A stretch of 38,876 nt of DNA from Hypsibius dujardini (taxonomy: Eukaryota > Tardigrada > Eutardigrada > Parachela > Hypsibiidae), in the NCBI GenBank assembly GCA_001579985.1, contig LRSR01005194.1:1-38876 (forward strand), given 5' to 3'. The translations under genes and the position numbers were made by a program. Shown here in pieces: positions 22,451 to 31,604 of this stretch. The notes below the pieces were generated by a model, which was given only the letters and a program-made list of their open reading frames with translations, searched no databases and had not been told where the DNA came from. Position 1 is the first letter of the stretch. Every line of letters begins with the position of its first letter.

Positions 22451-23213
22451 TGCTCACTCCGATATTAGGAGACGATTTTGGCTGAACGCTCGACTTTGAC
22501 TGATTCGGCTCATCAGATCATGCAAAAGTGGCCAGTATTATAAGTAAGAACCTATTATTCAGGAACTATGGGTCGTTTTTAAACCAGACAAATTACAACA
22601 TTATCATAACAAAATATGACTAAAAAAGAGTGTGTAGCATTAAACTGTGACTGTTTTAACCCTTCAAAGAAACGCCTACCGGCGCCACGCTTTTGCATAG
22701 GCTATAAGTTTAGTGCTTGGTTGGGACGATCGGGACCGGGATCGTCTCCACTTTGTTTCATAAACAGTTTCGATATACATATATCCAACAGCGACAATTA
22801 AATTTTGAGATAAAATGTATGGTATTCAAGCCCAAGGTTTTAGTTGAGATATTTTCACATTCTATTAGAAGCACTCACTAACTTTTGTTTTGTTTTTGCA
22901 AAATTTCCGGATTTTTTAATCTTACTTCTACTTCATTTGAACATTATTCCTACAAGCGCTAGTACCGTAACTAATTTAGATACAATTTTATTACAATCTT
23001 TTGAAGTGATTAATAAATGTATTGCTTGTATATGGTTTTAATTTTATATTCTGCTCGTTGATGGAAGGACGAAGGATCTGTCAGAATCTTAATTTCGATA
23101 ATGATTGTAGTATGAGAATTCATTGAATGCATTATTCCATTTTTTTATTATTAAAAATTTGAGAAAACTGATATAAAAATATTAGTTATATCTAATTTAA
23201 TTTCAAAATTTAT

Positions 23214-23290
23214 TTAATTAAATTTGAGAGAATCATTATAAAAATTTAATTAAATTTGAGAGAATCATTATAAAAATTTAATTAAATTAA
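23214..23290. repeat. 32-bp tandem repeat, about 2.3 units
   Basis: A unit starting TTAATTAAATTTGAGAGAAT repeats exactly at 23214 and 23246, with a third partial copy. It lies in an AT-rich tract directly before the exon at 23379 and could be part of its intron. Confidence 0.85.
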
Positions 23291-23378
23291 ATTTTAAATT
23301 CTATTTATTTAATTAATTTAATTCGAGCGAATTAATATAAACAAATAAAATAAAATAATTTTTTTTTAAATCTTGCAG

Positions 23379-23537
23379 GTGCTAAATCCAGCTAATCTCT
23401 CGCTACAGACGCAGAAAGATAAGAAAGAACTCACAAAGAAAATGCCGGAGGAACTGCTCTGCTGTCATTCGAATGTCGAGCGTGATGACCAGAAGCCGGC
23501 TAAAGCCCGCCAACTGCAGCGATTCAATCCTTTATGA
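23379..23537 (+). CDS. Terminal exon of an unknown gene (partial)
   Basis: TTTTTTTTAAATCTTGCAG is a strong polypyrimidine tract and acceptor. It opens a phase-0 exon of 52 codons with much higher GC than its flanks. The peptide is charged (QTQKDKKELTKK, VERDDQKPAKARQLQ) and ends RFNPL before TGA. AATAAA lies at 23539-23544, immediately after the stop, with no long UTR. The upstream exons were not identified; the 22616-22801 and 21858-22235 open frames are candidates but nothing ties them to it. I do not recognise the family. Confidence 0.5.
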   Translation: MLNPANLSLQTQKDKKELTKKMPEELLCCHSNVERDDQKPAKARQLQRFNPL

Positions 23538-23840
23538 AAATAAATTAACCGTCCAAATTTTTATAAATTGTTCAGTTCATCAAAGTAATACTTTTTTTAC
23601 TTTTTGTATCGCATTATGTTAATTAGCTATTAACTACTATAACTAAAAATAACTGCTGTTATATTTATTACTATTAGGAAAATAAACAAATCCCGTATTA
23701 TTTTGGTTAAATCTGGGTACAATGCGGCCACGTCTACCACTCGCCAGATATTCCCATCAAGAACCTCCTCCATCCACCGCCACAATGTCTGAACGACAAA
23801 ACCCCAATTTCGCACATAATTTATCATCTTCGCAGGTTAC

Positions 23841-24460
23841 TTAACTCTCTGAAGACGGGTGTCTTTACTTAGGATCACTTTTTCACGAAAACTGAGCGCC
23901 TGAAGTTAATTCTTGACCGATTTCAGTGAAACCAAAACGTTTGATCCTAGCATCGGTAGCGCTACTTGAAGCTAAAAAGTTTTTAGAAAGACTTGACCGG
24001 GAAGAGCATGATCTGGGTTGATCCCAAATGGGATTACCCCCGGGACTGGAGATTTCAAATGATTTTTCCAATTTACATGGATTTTTGTTCAAACATTCGA
24101 AAGCGGCAGTTCTGTTGTAAACTTTAAGGCGAACAATTTGATGTGTTGCGAAGGAGAATAGGACACCTGAGTAGTGCAAAACGAAAATTGAATCATTGGG
24201 AAGCACCATTCAGGCTGCTCAATGAGCTTTCCCATTGCGCACCGCTTTGTTGTGCTTTTCTTGCTGGGCGGTATGAGACAGTGCGTGTACAAAGACAACT
24301 GCATATATTTAGGGAAAGTGCTATATGCGTACCAGCGTGTGCAAGCCGCTTCTCATATATTACGCTGTGGCCCCATTAAGCACTTTACACGAAGTAATCC
24401 TAAACAGGGTCAACGTCGTCAACACCGTGTACCTAAAACACCCTGTCTTCAGAGAGTTAA
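23841..24460. mobile_element. TTAA-flanked element with CTCTCTGAAGAC termini (piggyBac-type MITE)
   Basis: The 620-bp unit begins TTAACTCTCTGAAGACGGGT and ends with the inverted ACCCTGTCTTCAGAGAGTTAA. The duplicated TTAA and inverted termini are those expected of piggyBac-type insertion. No transposase is encoded; the 108-codon minus frame inside (23883-24209) has no motif. A related terminus opens at 38702. Confidence 0.75.
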
Positions 24461-24641
24461 GACATGAAAAAAAATTAAGAATCCAAGAGTAGAACACGAT
24501 GTCTGAATAAATATGTATACAATAATGGGGATGAAGAAATGAAATGAAGAACAAATGCGTAAAGACTGGTGGACTCCTGAGCCAGGCACTAGAAATACGT
24601 AAAAATCAGGAGTGCTGGAAATAAATAATTTTTACCATACT

Positions 24642-25874
24642 CTAAACGTCGTCGATGAATGAATCAATGAACGCATTGAAATTTTCGTCGCTGTGGCGGG
24701 CAAATAGATCTTGAACCCAAAATGAGTTTTTGAGTTCTTGAAAATCGAGTTCTTTCTTTGTGTAGTAGGCAGATGGATTGCCTAAAATGTTGCGAGTTCT
24801 TAACTCTGGGGGCTGGCATAAGTTATCTTTTTGCTTCCTGGTTGATAGGCACTTGTTAAAAATCTCGTTGTTCTTCTTTATGTCATCACCATTGCTGCAT
24901 TCCTCCCATTCCAATAGGCGATGAAAATGCTGACAGAAGTAACAATATTTACAATCTACACCTTTTTCATTGCCGCGACGGTGTGGTTCCCTTTCCCAGA
25001 TCGCCTCCAAGTAAGCCACAAGGAACCAATAAGATATGCGGTAGCCCCGAACAATTTCCCTACTCTTTTGGTTGCGGATCTGAATGTATAGGCAACCGTG
25101 CTCGAAAATCTTCTTTTTCCAGTCCTTTCGAATATTTTTTTTCTCCGTCGGAATGTCAAAAGCTAGATTCACCGTTGGACTGGGTTTAATGATCGTTAGA
25201 TCAATGGTGCGAATTTTTAACTCGGTCCCACTTTTCGCACGTTCCACCTTGAAAAAAATATCGCAGCCGTGGGGTGTTTGGTTGATCTCAAGCTTGATGT
25301 TATTCGGAAAGATGCCTCTTGTGGAGGCGTGTTCGTGGATCTTTGAGTGCAAGATATAATCCAACAGAAGGCCTACCTGGGCTAATCCTTGCAGTAAATT
25401 CGTTTTCCGCCTTGGCTTCAGTTGAATAGCGGAACCAGGTGATAGTTTTTTTAAAAACTGATCGAGAGCCGAGATAATTTGTTCCGCCTCATCGTCGAGC
25501 GGGATCGGAAAGCATGTACTTTTAATAATATCCTTATCCATTTGAGTCAACTCCAAATCATCAACTTGGTCTTCCAGCTTCGTCGTAATTTCCGTTTTAG
25601 TGAATATTTCCATGGTCCTCAGTATTTCCAATATGGCATCAGAGAATTTATGCGTATCCTTCAGCCGGCGCAGTGCGACTTCTTTTCCGTCGTTTGTAGC
25701 GAACAGTACCACATCAGGAAAGTATTTCTGGTAAATCATAATTCTTTGAATGAGCTGCCCTGTTGTTCGGGCTCCTTTTTTGGCGAATGGCATTTTTTCT
25801 AGAATTTGTTCAAGTTCTTCATCCTCTAGTAGCAGTAACTCGTCCTCCTTATAAATCATTTCACGATCAGACAT
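24642..25874 (-). CDS. Intronless gene of unknown family, 410 aa
   Basis: By far the longest open frame of the window, with no intron. The start MSDREMIYKEDELLLL is highly acidic, and the body is charged and soluble with no signal peptide or membrane segment. Around residues 295-330 there is CKYCYFCQHFH, a Cys/His cluster that could bind metal. A strand-like segment with GCDIFFKVE followed about 15 residues later by IDLTII alternates acidic and hydrophobic residues, loosely reminiscent of a Mab-21/cGAS-type nucleotidyltransferase core, but I see no convincing GS motif and do not assign it. ATTATG with a TATA box about 70 bases upstream fits a short 5'UTR. The lack of introns among intron-rich neighbours suggests a retrogene, a mobile-element gene or a lineage-specific gene. 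Confidence 0.75.
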   Translation of the reverse strand: MSDREMIYKEDELLLLEDEELEQILEKMPFAKKGARTTGQLIQRIMIYQKYFPDVVLFATNDGKEVALRRLKDTHKFSDAILEILRTMEIFTKTEITTKLEDQVDDLELTQMDKDIIKSTCFPIPLDDEAEQIISALDQFLKKLSPGSAIQLKPRRKTNLLQGLAQVGLLLDYILHSKIHEHASTRGIFPNNIKLEINQTPHGCDIFFKVERAKSGTELKIRTIDLTIIKPSPTVNLAFDIPTEKKNIRKDWKKKIFEHGCLYIQIRNQKSREIVRGYRISYWFLVAYLEAIWEREPHRRGNEKGVDCKYCYFCQHFHRLLEWEECSNGDDIKKNNEIFNKCLSTRKQKDNLCQPPELRTRNILGNPSAYYTKKELDFQELKNSFWVQDLFARHSDENFNAFIDSFIDDV

Positions 25875-25940
25875 AATTAAAAAGTAGATGTGTGCAGGAT
25901 AGCGAGTATTTCTAACTATATACTGCCTGGGCTATCTATC

Positions 25941-25950
25941 TATATATACA
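25941..25950 (-). promoter_or_regulatory. TATA box of the 410-aa gene
   Basis: On the minus strand GTATATATAG lies about 70 bases upstream of the ATG at 25874. A second weaker TATATAG occurs at about 25916-25923. Spacing would put the transcript start near 25910. Confidence 0.45.
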
Positions 25951-26929
25951 CCGTTCACCCTTTTATTACAGTGTTACAGTGCTCACCACAAACCGGAAAC
26001 GCACGCAGCATCCCCCAGGAGGAAATTGACTTGCATTAATAGGTATGGTGTGACGAACGATAGTTTCCGGTTCCGGAAGGATATCCGCATTGTCATGTAT
26101 GACGGAAGTTTTCTGGTGACTAAACGGTGCATGACGCGACTGCTAAAATAAGACTACGTAGGATTTACCCACCAGAGGTAATAAATGGGTATTTCATCTC
26201 ACTTTTTCTGCGAACATTTTGTTCGCAGCTTTTTTTAAGTTTACTCTAAAATATCCAAAACTAAGTAGGAGCTTGCTTTTCCTCAAACTTATTAAAGTAA
26301 ATATTACAGAAAATTATAAAAAATTTTAAAACCTCATTGTATTTCTAGCAATTTGATAAGTCTCTTCCTGTGAACCAGAGATATGCTTTTTTAGATGTTA
26401 ATTTTTGTGAGTAAAAAAATGTGATGTCTGGAATGATTAAATTTTTCACTGGTGGTGATATTTGTTGCGTGACTGGTTTCCTAACACAGCTTGAGTCATC
26501 TCGACACATCTCGAGACATCCCAACACACACTGAAGCACTTTAACACATCTCGAAACATCTCATTTTTTAAACTTATTATATAAAATCTCTCATGTGTTT
26601 ATTTCTATAAAAAAAATCATTTGTTATTATTGTTACTGGTAATTCGTCAAAATGTTGAGTACAAAAGATCAAATTTATTCATTAAGTCTATTTTGGTAAA
26701 ACAGTTGTTTAATAAATTTATTGCTAGTACTCACAGTATGAAAATCATCGATTATTAACTAAGTATGTTTTTTTTTAAACTTCATTCCACTTGACTCAGC
26801 TCCCTCATGCTCCATAAATTCTCCATAATTTTTGCAAAAACTGATAGATTTATAGTTGGCAAACGTTCCATATCCTTTCTAATGCGAGTCTGTCGAAAAA
26901 AGGGTAATATATCACTTAAGGGACAGCAT
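25951..26929. other. AT-rich gene-free region
   Basis: Contains a short degenerate run of CATCTCGA/ACACATC units near 26495-26565 and otherwise low-complexity AT sequence. No gene is seen. Confidence 0.35.
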
Positions 26930-27115
26930 TCAAATTTTGTAAACATTTAGAATTTCTGACTCAAAAAAACCTTGTGAATCGATTGGCATCAACCGAAATT
27001 TCATCAGGAAACGGGCGGAACTGAAGCGTTTTGAATGGTCATTTGCTCTGGTCGATGATTCTTTTATCAATTTAGTTATTCCAGATCCAGTTTTACCACA
27101 GACAGTTTTATTCAA
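26930..27115 (-). pseudogene. P-loop ATPase fragment, Polinton/Maverick packaging-ATPase-like
   Basis: The minus strand carries THPLNKTVCGKTGSG followed by ITKLIKE, a Walker A-like loop preceded by the His-Pro stretch usual in packaging ATPases of Polinton/Maverick elements and their virus relatives. The invariant Lys position is occupied by Ile, so the loop as written could not bind ATP normally. The frame stops after about 60 codons without a Walker B motif. The reading continues open somewhat upstream of 27115. With the protease fragment on the same strand at 28454-28864 it looks like a decayed element. The assignment rests on the loop and its context only. Confidence 0.35.
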
Positions 27116-27782
27116 AGGGTGAGTGATAAAGTTGTAGTAATTTTTTAAATTTCTGAAATGGGGAAGATTTAGTTCCCTAAATCTGCTTATAACTAATGAA
27201 GACTTCCCCGTATTTTGTCTCGTCGGACCGCGCCCTCTAAGTGTTGCGACTGTTCATGTTTTGCCGAAATGCTTCTTGAATTGTCCGCGTACGGTCCAGC
27301 GCGACTATAAATAGGGCTGTATACATTTTATTCTTTACAGTTTCCTTCTTTCACATTACGGTTCTTCTCGCCTCTTCTGGAAACGGTTCTTTTTTCTAAA
27401 TGGATTTGTGGCCGTTCCTCGGCCGGGGTTCACCTTCGGTATCAATGATGCTAATAAGGAATAAAGACCTTACTCCCCTGTACTTGGTTGTTCTTTCTGC
27501 TTCCGACGGAAATAGTTATTTGGTTTATCGATGAAATCTGACAGAAAAACTCACAGATAATTCACTCATTTTGTCATTTTCCATCTTCTCACATGAATTC
27601 AAATGAATTCATTTCATTGAATTTCATGAATTCATTGAACATATTTAAAAAAAATATTGATCAATAATTTTTATCTCTCAAGAACTTAGTTTTTGTTCTC
27701 TTTCTACTTTCTCTCCTTAATTTTTTTTCAGATAATTTTCATCAATTTTAACCATATCCTTAAAACTCTTGAACGAGTTTAT

Positions 27783-28413
27783 TTAAGGGCAACCGGGCGC
27801 TTTGAAATCACTCAAAAGTCTCGCCGGGTCGCCAGCCGCGGTGGACATGGATGATTGTTATCGTGTCCCGCTCTAATTTTTTATAACACCTTCTTGAGTT
27901 GGCATACTTTTATTTTTCTCAGTTTTTCAAAAAAAAATTCTTTGACGTTATCGGACGTAGTCGTCCCTCTCGGGCACTCTTTTAATAACTTTGAATGGCG
28001 AATATCTTCTGATAAACCTCGTTTTGCACTTTTCCAATAGGCATTTAAAATTGCAACCTTCAAAATTCAGCTATTTGAGTCAGCAAGATGCATTACAGAG
28101 AAAAAGAGGAAGAACCGTAAAAAAACTTATTTTAAAATGGGATGAACTTGGGTCGCTGAGCTTCTCACACTTTTCTCTGTAACGAGACCAGTCAACTGAA
28201 AACTTTGAATATTGAAGGTTGTAATTTCAAATACCTATCAGGAAAATGCAAAACGAGGTTAATCAAATGAAAAATTGAAAAGATAAAAGTTTGCCAACTC
28301 AAAGAGGAGTTATAAAAAATTTGAGCGGGACACGATAACAATCATCCATGGCCACCGCAGCTGGCGACCCGGTGAGATTTTTGGGTGATTTCAAAGCGCC
28401 GGGTTGCCCTTAA
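27783..28413. mobile_element. TTAA-flanked foldback element with long inverted arms
   Basis: The 631-bp unit begins TTAAGGGCAACCGGGCGC and ends GCGCCGGGTTGCCCTTAA. The inverted arms run for well over 120 bases with few differences and continue, after an insertion of about 100 bases in the left arm, to beyond a shared CCTCGTTTTGCA block. A smaller inverted pair (TTACAGAGAAAA) lies near the centre. No coding capacity. It sits between the ATPase and protease fragments, ending 41 bp from the latter. Confidence 0.85.
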
Positions 28414-28453
28414 ATCATTTACAGCTAAATTCAATGTTTTTCTGGTCTTCCCA

Positions 28454-28864
28454 TCATTTTTTATCATAATCTGTTCGATAAATGAACATTTGAACAGCTG
28501 GATTGTTATCATCATGTATTTCCTGTATCCCAACAAGAGATAAAAATAAATTCATAGTTTCTATATTATGTTTCTCAATTCCTGGAAATAAACCCGCCAT
28601 ATCTTCAATAAATAATTTAGCATATTTCTCTATTGTTAAATTAGAATTAACAAAACTAATGCAATGCCAACCACATGTGACATCTTTTAGGTTTTTACTT
28701 TGAATTCGAAATGGCATAAATTTAATTTAATATACATTTTTCATTTTTTCAATAAAACTATCATCTAATAAAACCTGTGGTAAATCCCAAGAATCAAACA
28801 AGTCATAACCATCTTTCACCTTCTTCAAACAAAACCAATGGGATTTCGATAGATTTTCTAAGCG
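28454..28864 (-). pseudogene. Adenain-type cysteine protease, Polinton/Maverick-like, broken
   Basis: Read on the minus strand, the first part has SHWF (catalytic His) followed about 15 residues later by LFDSWDLP (the acidic catalytic position and the FDS-G-LP type motif). An in-frame TAA at 28727-28729 then interrupts it. The second part continues in the same frame with QSKNLKDVTCGWHCISF, which holds the oxyanion Gln and the catalytic Cys in the CGxxC context. The order His, Asp, Gln, Cys is that of adenovirus-type (C5) proteases carried by Polinton/Maverick and adintovirus-like elements. The stop and the missing N-terminus make it a pseudogene. Confidence 0.6.
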
Positions 28865-29394
28865 GAATTTTTAGAATGACATTCCTATGACTCCCGTCCC
28901 ATGACATCTAAACAGATTCTGCTGATGAAAATCAATTTCAGATTGAATTTTCAGGGAATGGTTTCCAGAAATTGTCAATCAAGCCTTTTCAAAAATCGAA
29001 GTTTATACAGTCAGAAGCAGGGAAGAGGAATCTTCAAGTGTTTTCTGAACTTTCAGATTTCACTAAAAAAGTTTTTGTAGCATCACCGAGGACATCAATT
29101 TGTAAACCATCCCTAATACTGAACTCGATTCCAAAAATAATATGGAGACATTTGGCCATCCCCTTCCGAGAATCGTTCCAGTTTACCGGTCCAAGAAGTG
29201 GTACAACGAGGTCATACCTGGGAAGGAGTAAGGGTCCGATCGGTTTTTCGGTCAATCAGCCAAAAAATAAAGGTTTATATGCAAGTATAGCAAAGCAGGT
29301 TCCAATCCAGACCATGGCGTATTGGACTTTACCCAAAGGGATCGTCGAATACGCTAAGGGGGCAAATCAATTGGGGGGGGAGTTATTTTGTGGG
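28865..29394. other. Region after the protease fragment
   Basis: A 183-codon plus-strand frame (28972-29523) runs into the C-rich repeat, and its last 40 residues are translated repeat. The opposite strand also holds a 73-codon frame (29034-29255). Neither shows a motif; they may be further remains of the decayed element. Confidence 0.3.
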
Positions 29395-30040
29395 GAGGAT
29401 TATTTTGGACTAGGCTACAAGTCCCTCTCCCCTTACCCTTCCCCCTTTTTATCCCTTGCTGCTGTGCCAGTGCTGACTAAGGTCCCTTTGTTATTTTTGG
29501 AAAGCCCAACTGTTCCGCAATAATCTAGTTAAAAAAACCCGAATGCGTTAAGGAGGAAAGAATCAATTTTTGGGGGAAGAGTTTTTTCTTGGGGAGAAGT
29601 TATTTTGGGTTCAGGCTATAAGTCCCCCTCCCTTCCCCTTTTCCCCATTTGGTTATTTCTGCTTTTACAAGTGCTGACTTATGTCGTTTTAAGTAATATT
29701 AAATTTAATGATTTTGAAAAGCCCAGTTGTTCCTCAACCATTTAGTATAAAACCCCAAAATGGGGAGATATGTGAAAATGGGAGTGAAGATGCGTTTTGG
29801 TTTTTAACTTCGCACTCGTTCGGGCAATTTCCAATTTTAGGGTTTGAACTGTTTTGTGAAGAGAATATAATAAGGATTCTAGAATAATCAATCCGCATTT
29901 TATCGAGTTACAGGGCACCGGTCAACATCGAAAAATAGAAAGGGGAGGGAGATAAATAGAAAATGAAAATTAGAAAAAATAGAAAAGGGGAGGGGACAAA
30001 AAGGGAGACGGCGGGAACTAGTAGCCTAAGCCTTTATTTT
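29395..30040. repeat. Cluster of C-rich dispersed repeat copies
   Basis: Two plus-strand copies (about 29395-29530 and 29595-29760) share AGGCTAYAAGTCC followed by a CCCTTCCCC tract, then GTGCTGACT and AAGCCCARYTGTTCC. A minus-strand copy lies near 29930-30040. The same family occurs at 9008-9480, 20 kb away. No coding capacity or clear termini were found. Confidence 0.65.
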
Positions 30041-30122
30041 GTGTGGCGGGGTGATTCGTCTATGGTCGAAACTGTATAAAAAAACTGTTGTGACATTGAT
30101 TGGGCCTCGATGCAGTTCTAGG

Positions 30123-30239
30123 CCTGTTTATACTCTGGAGGAAATGCTCGCATGAGAGGTAAAACCTGACATCCAGAGAACGATCTCACGACTATTAACA
30201 ACTCTTCCTATGTTAAAACTCTCACAGAGTATAAACAGG
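30123..30239. mobile_element. Small MITE with perfect 15-bp inverted termini
   Basis: CCTGTTTATACTCTG at 30123-30137 is the exact inverse of CAGAGTATAAACAGG at 30225-30239. The 117-bp unit has no coding capacity. No target-site duplication is obvious. Confidence 0.6.
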
Positions 30240-31205
30240 GTTGTGCGATCGCGCGTGCGGTCTCAAATCAGATTGCGTACGCGATGTTTTTCAAACGTCT
30301 CACCGCTAAATTTCTGTACACATTCAATGCTTCCAGATCCGCATTCGTTTCAAAATCTATGTTCATCTATGTCCCCCCCCCCAGTTTTCTAATATATAAT
30401 TAAAAATCTATTTTCTAATGTTTTTATTTTGTTTTGTTCATCCGCAATTGATTGTGACGAGTTGAATTTGGTCCTTGGGGAAGATCAACAGGAAACTCCC
30501 AGACGCATCAGATTTTTGCGGTTTTAACAACGGCATTGAAAATAAGATTTGCTTGACCAACCAAAAAACTTTCAAGTGAAATGCGGTTGAAATTTTTGGG
30601 GGAAAGACCGAGAAGATGATCTTCATTTCGTATTTTGCTGAAATCCAGCCCGTACAGTTTAAACTACATTGCTTGATTTCTTGCAAAACAATAACAATAC
30701 AAGCGTGAAACTTGGAATGAGACACAGTATGCGAAAACAGCGGTGTAGTCGCGTGTCTCATTTCACGTCTCATCCAGTCGGCCATCCAAAATATATCAGG
30801 GCTTTTACCGAGAATTCCCTCAACGAATCACCCAACAGCTCACTCAGGGCTCGTCCCATGCTTGATTCCACATGATAGTGAACTCTTCAAAGGTCACACC
30901 GGCATTTCCATTTGCAGATTTGGCATTTGACAAGTCAAGTGCAACAGGAGGTGCAAGCATCTGCAGTATTAAATTCTTTGGAAATTACAAGGTGCACCCT
31001 CTTAATTATTAAACAGCTAATGAAGATCCTCCTCATTCTCCGGAAGAATATCCAATCACATAAAGTGCCTGCGTCGCATCACGTATACAGAATCCTCATG
31101 TGGTATGATTATTAGCTCTAATATCATCCCTCCGTTACAACTGACGTTAATTAGCACATTATCAAGCGGCTCAAGCTGTTTTCACCTGTTTGCCCGCGTT
31201 ATAAG

Positions 31206-31371
31206 ATACTCGATACGTGTCACATATTTTGTCCCAATAGAAGTGATCGTCGCCAACTATTTCGGCAGGGATTGGATCTGCAACACGAATTACGCATTGC
31301 TTTCGCAATTTACAGCTCTGTGTGTTCAGGCTTGCGATAATGCAGTTGACTCATCCCAAATACTTGTCAAT
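31206..31371 (+). pseudogene. Orphan GPCR-like exon (TM2 end to TM3)
   Basis: Between an AAG acceptor and an AAT|GTACGT donor the frame reads FVPIEVIVANYFGRDWICN and continues into a hydrophobic stretch with ALCVQACDNAVDSSQILVN. The pattern of helix end, loop with Trp and Cys, then TM3 fits a rhodopsin-class receptor. No exon for TM1 or TM4-TM7 of this frame was found on either side before GPCR C begins at 31605. It could be a lone survivor of another duplicate. The assignment rests on pattern only. Confidence 0.35.
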
Positions 31372-31604
31372 GTACGTACATATCTATCCTATACTCCTGT
31401 GTTTTTTCGGATTTTTGCGATTCAAGCGTACATATATGTAATAAGAGGATAATCATCAACACATCCAAAATGCTTTCATAATTTCGACCAATATTAACAG
31501 TCAATTGTAAGGACCATTTATGACCAGAAGATTTAAATTAAAATATAATATAATTGTTTTACTCATTTTCCCGTTTGTATTTGCTGCAAACGAAACAAAC
31601 AAAA

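Noticed and set aside
28972-29523. 183-codon plus-strand open frame
   Set aside because: The 3' part is translated C-rich repeat, also seen translated in the unrelated frame at 9329-9580.
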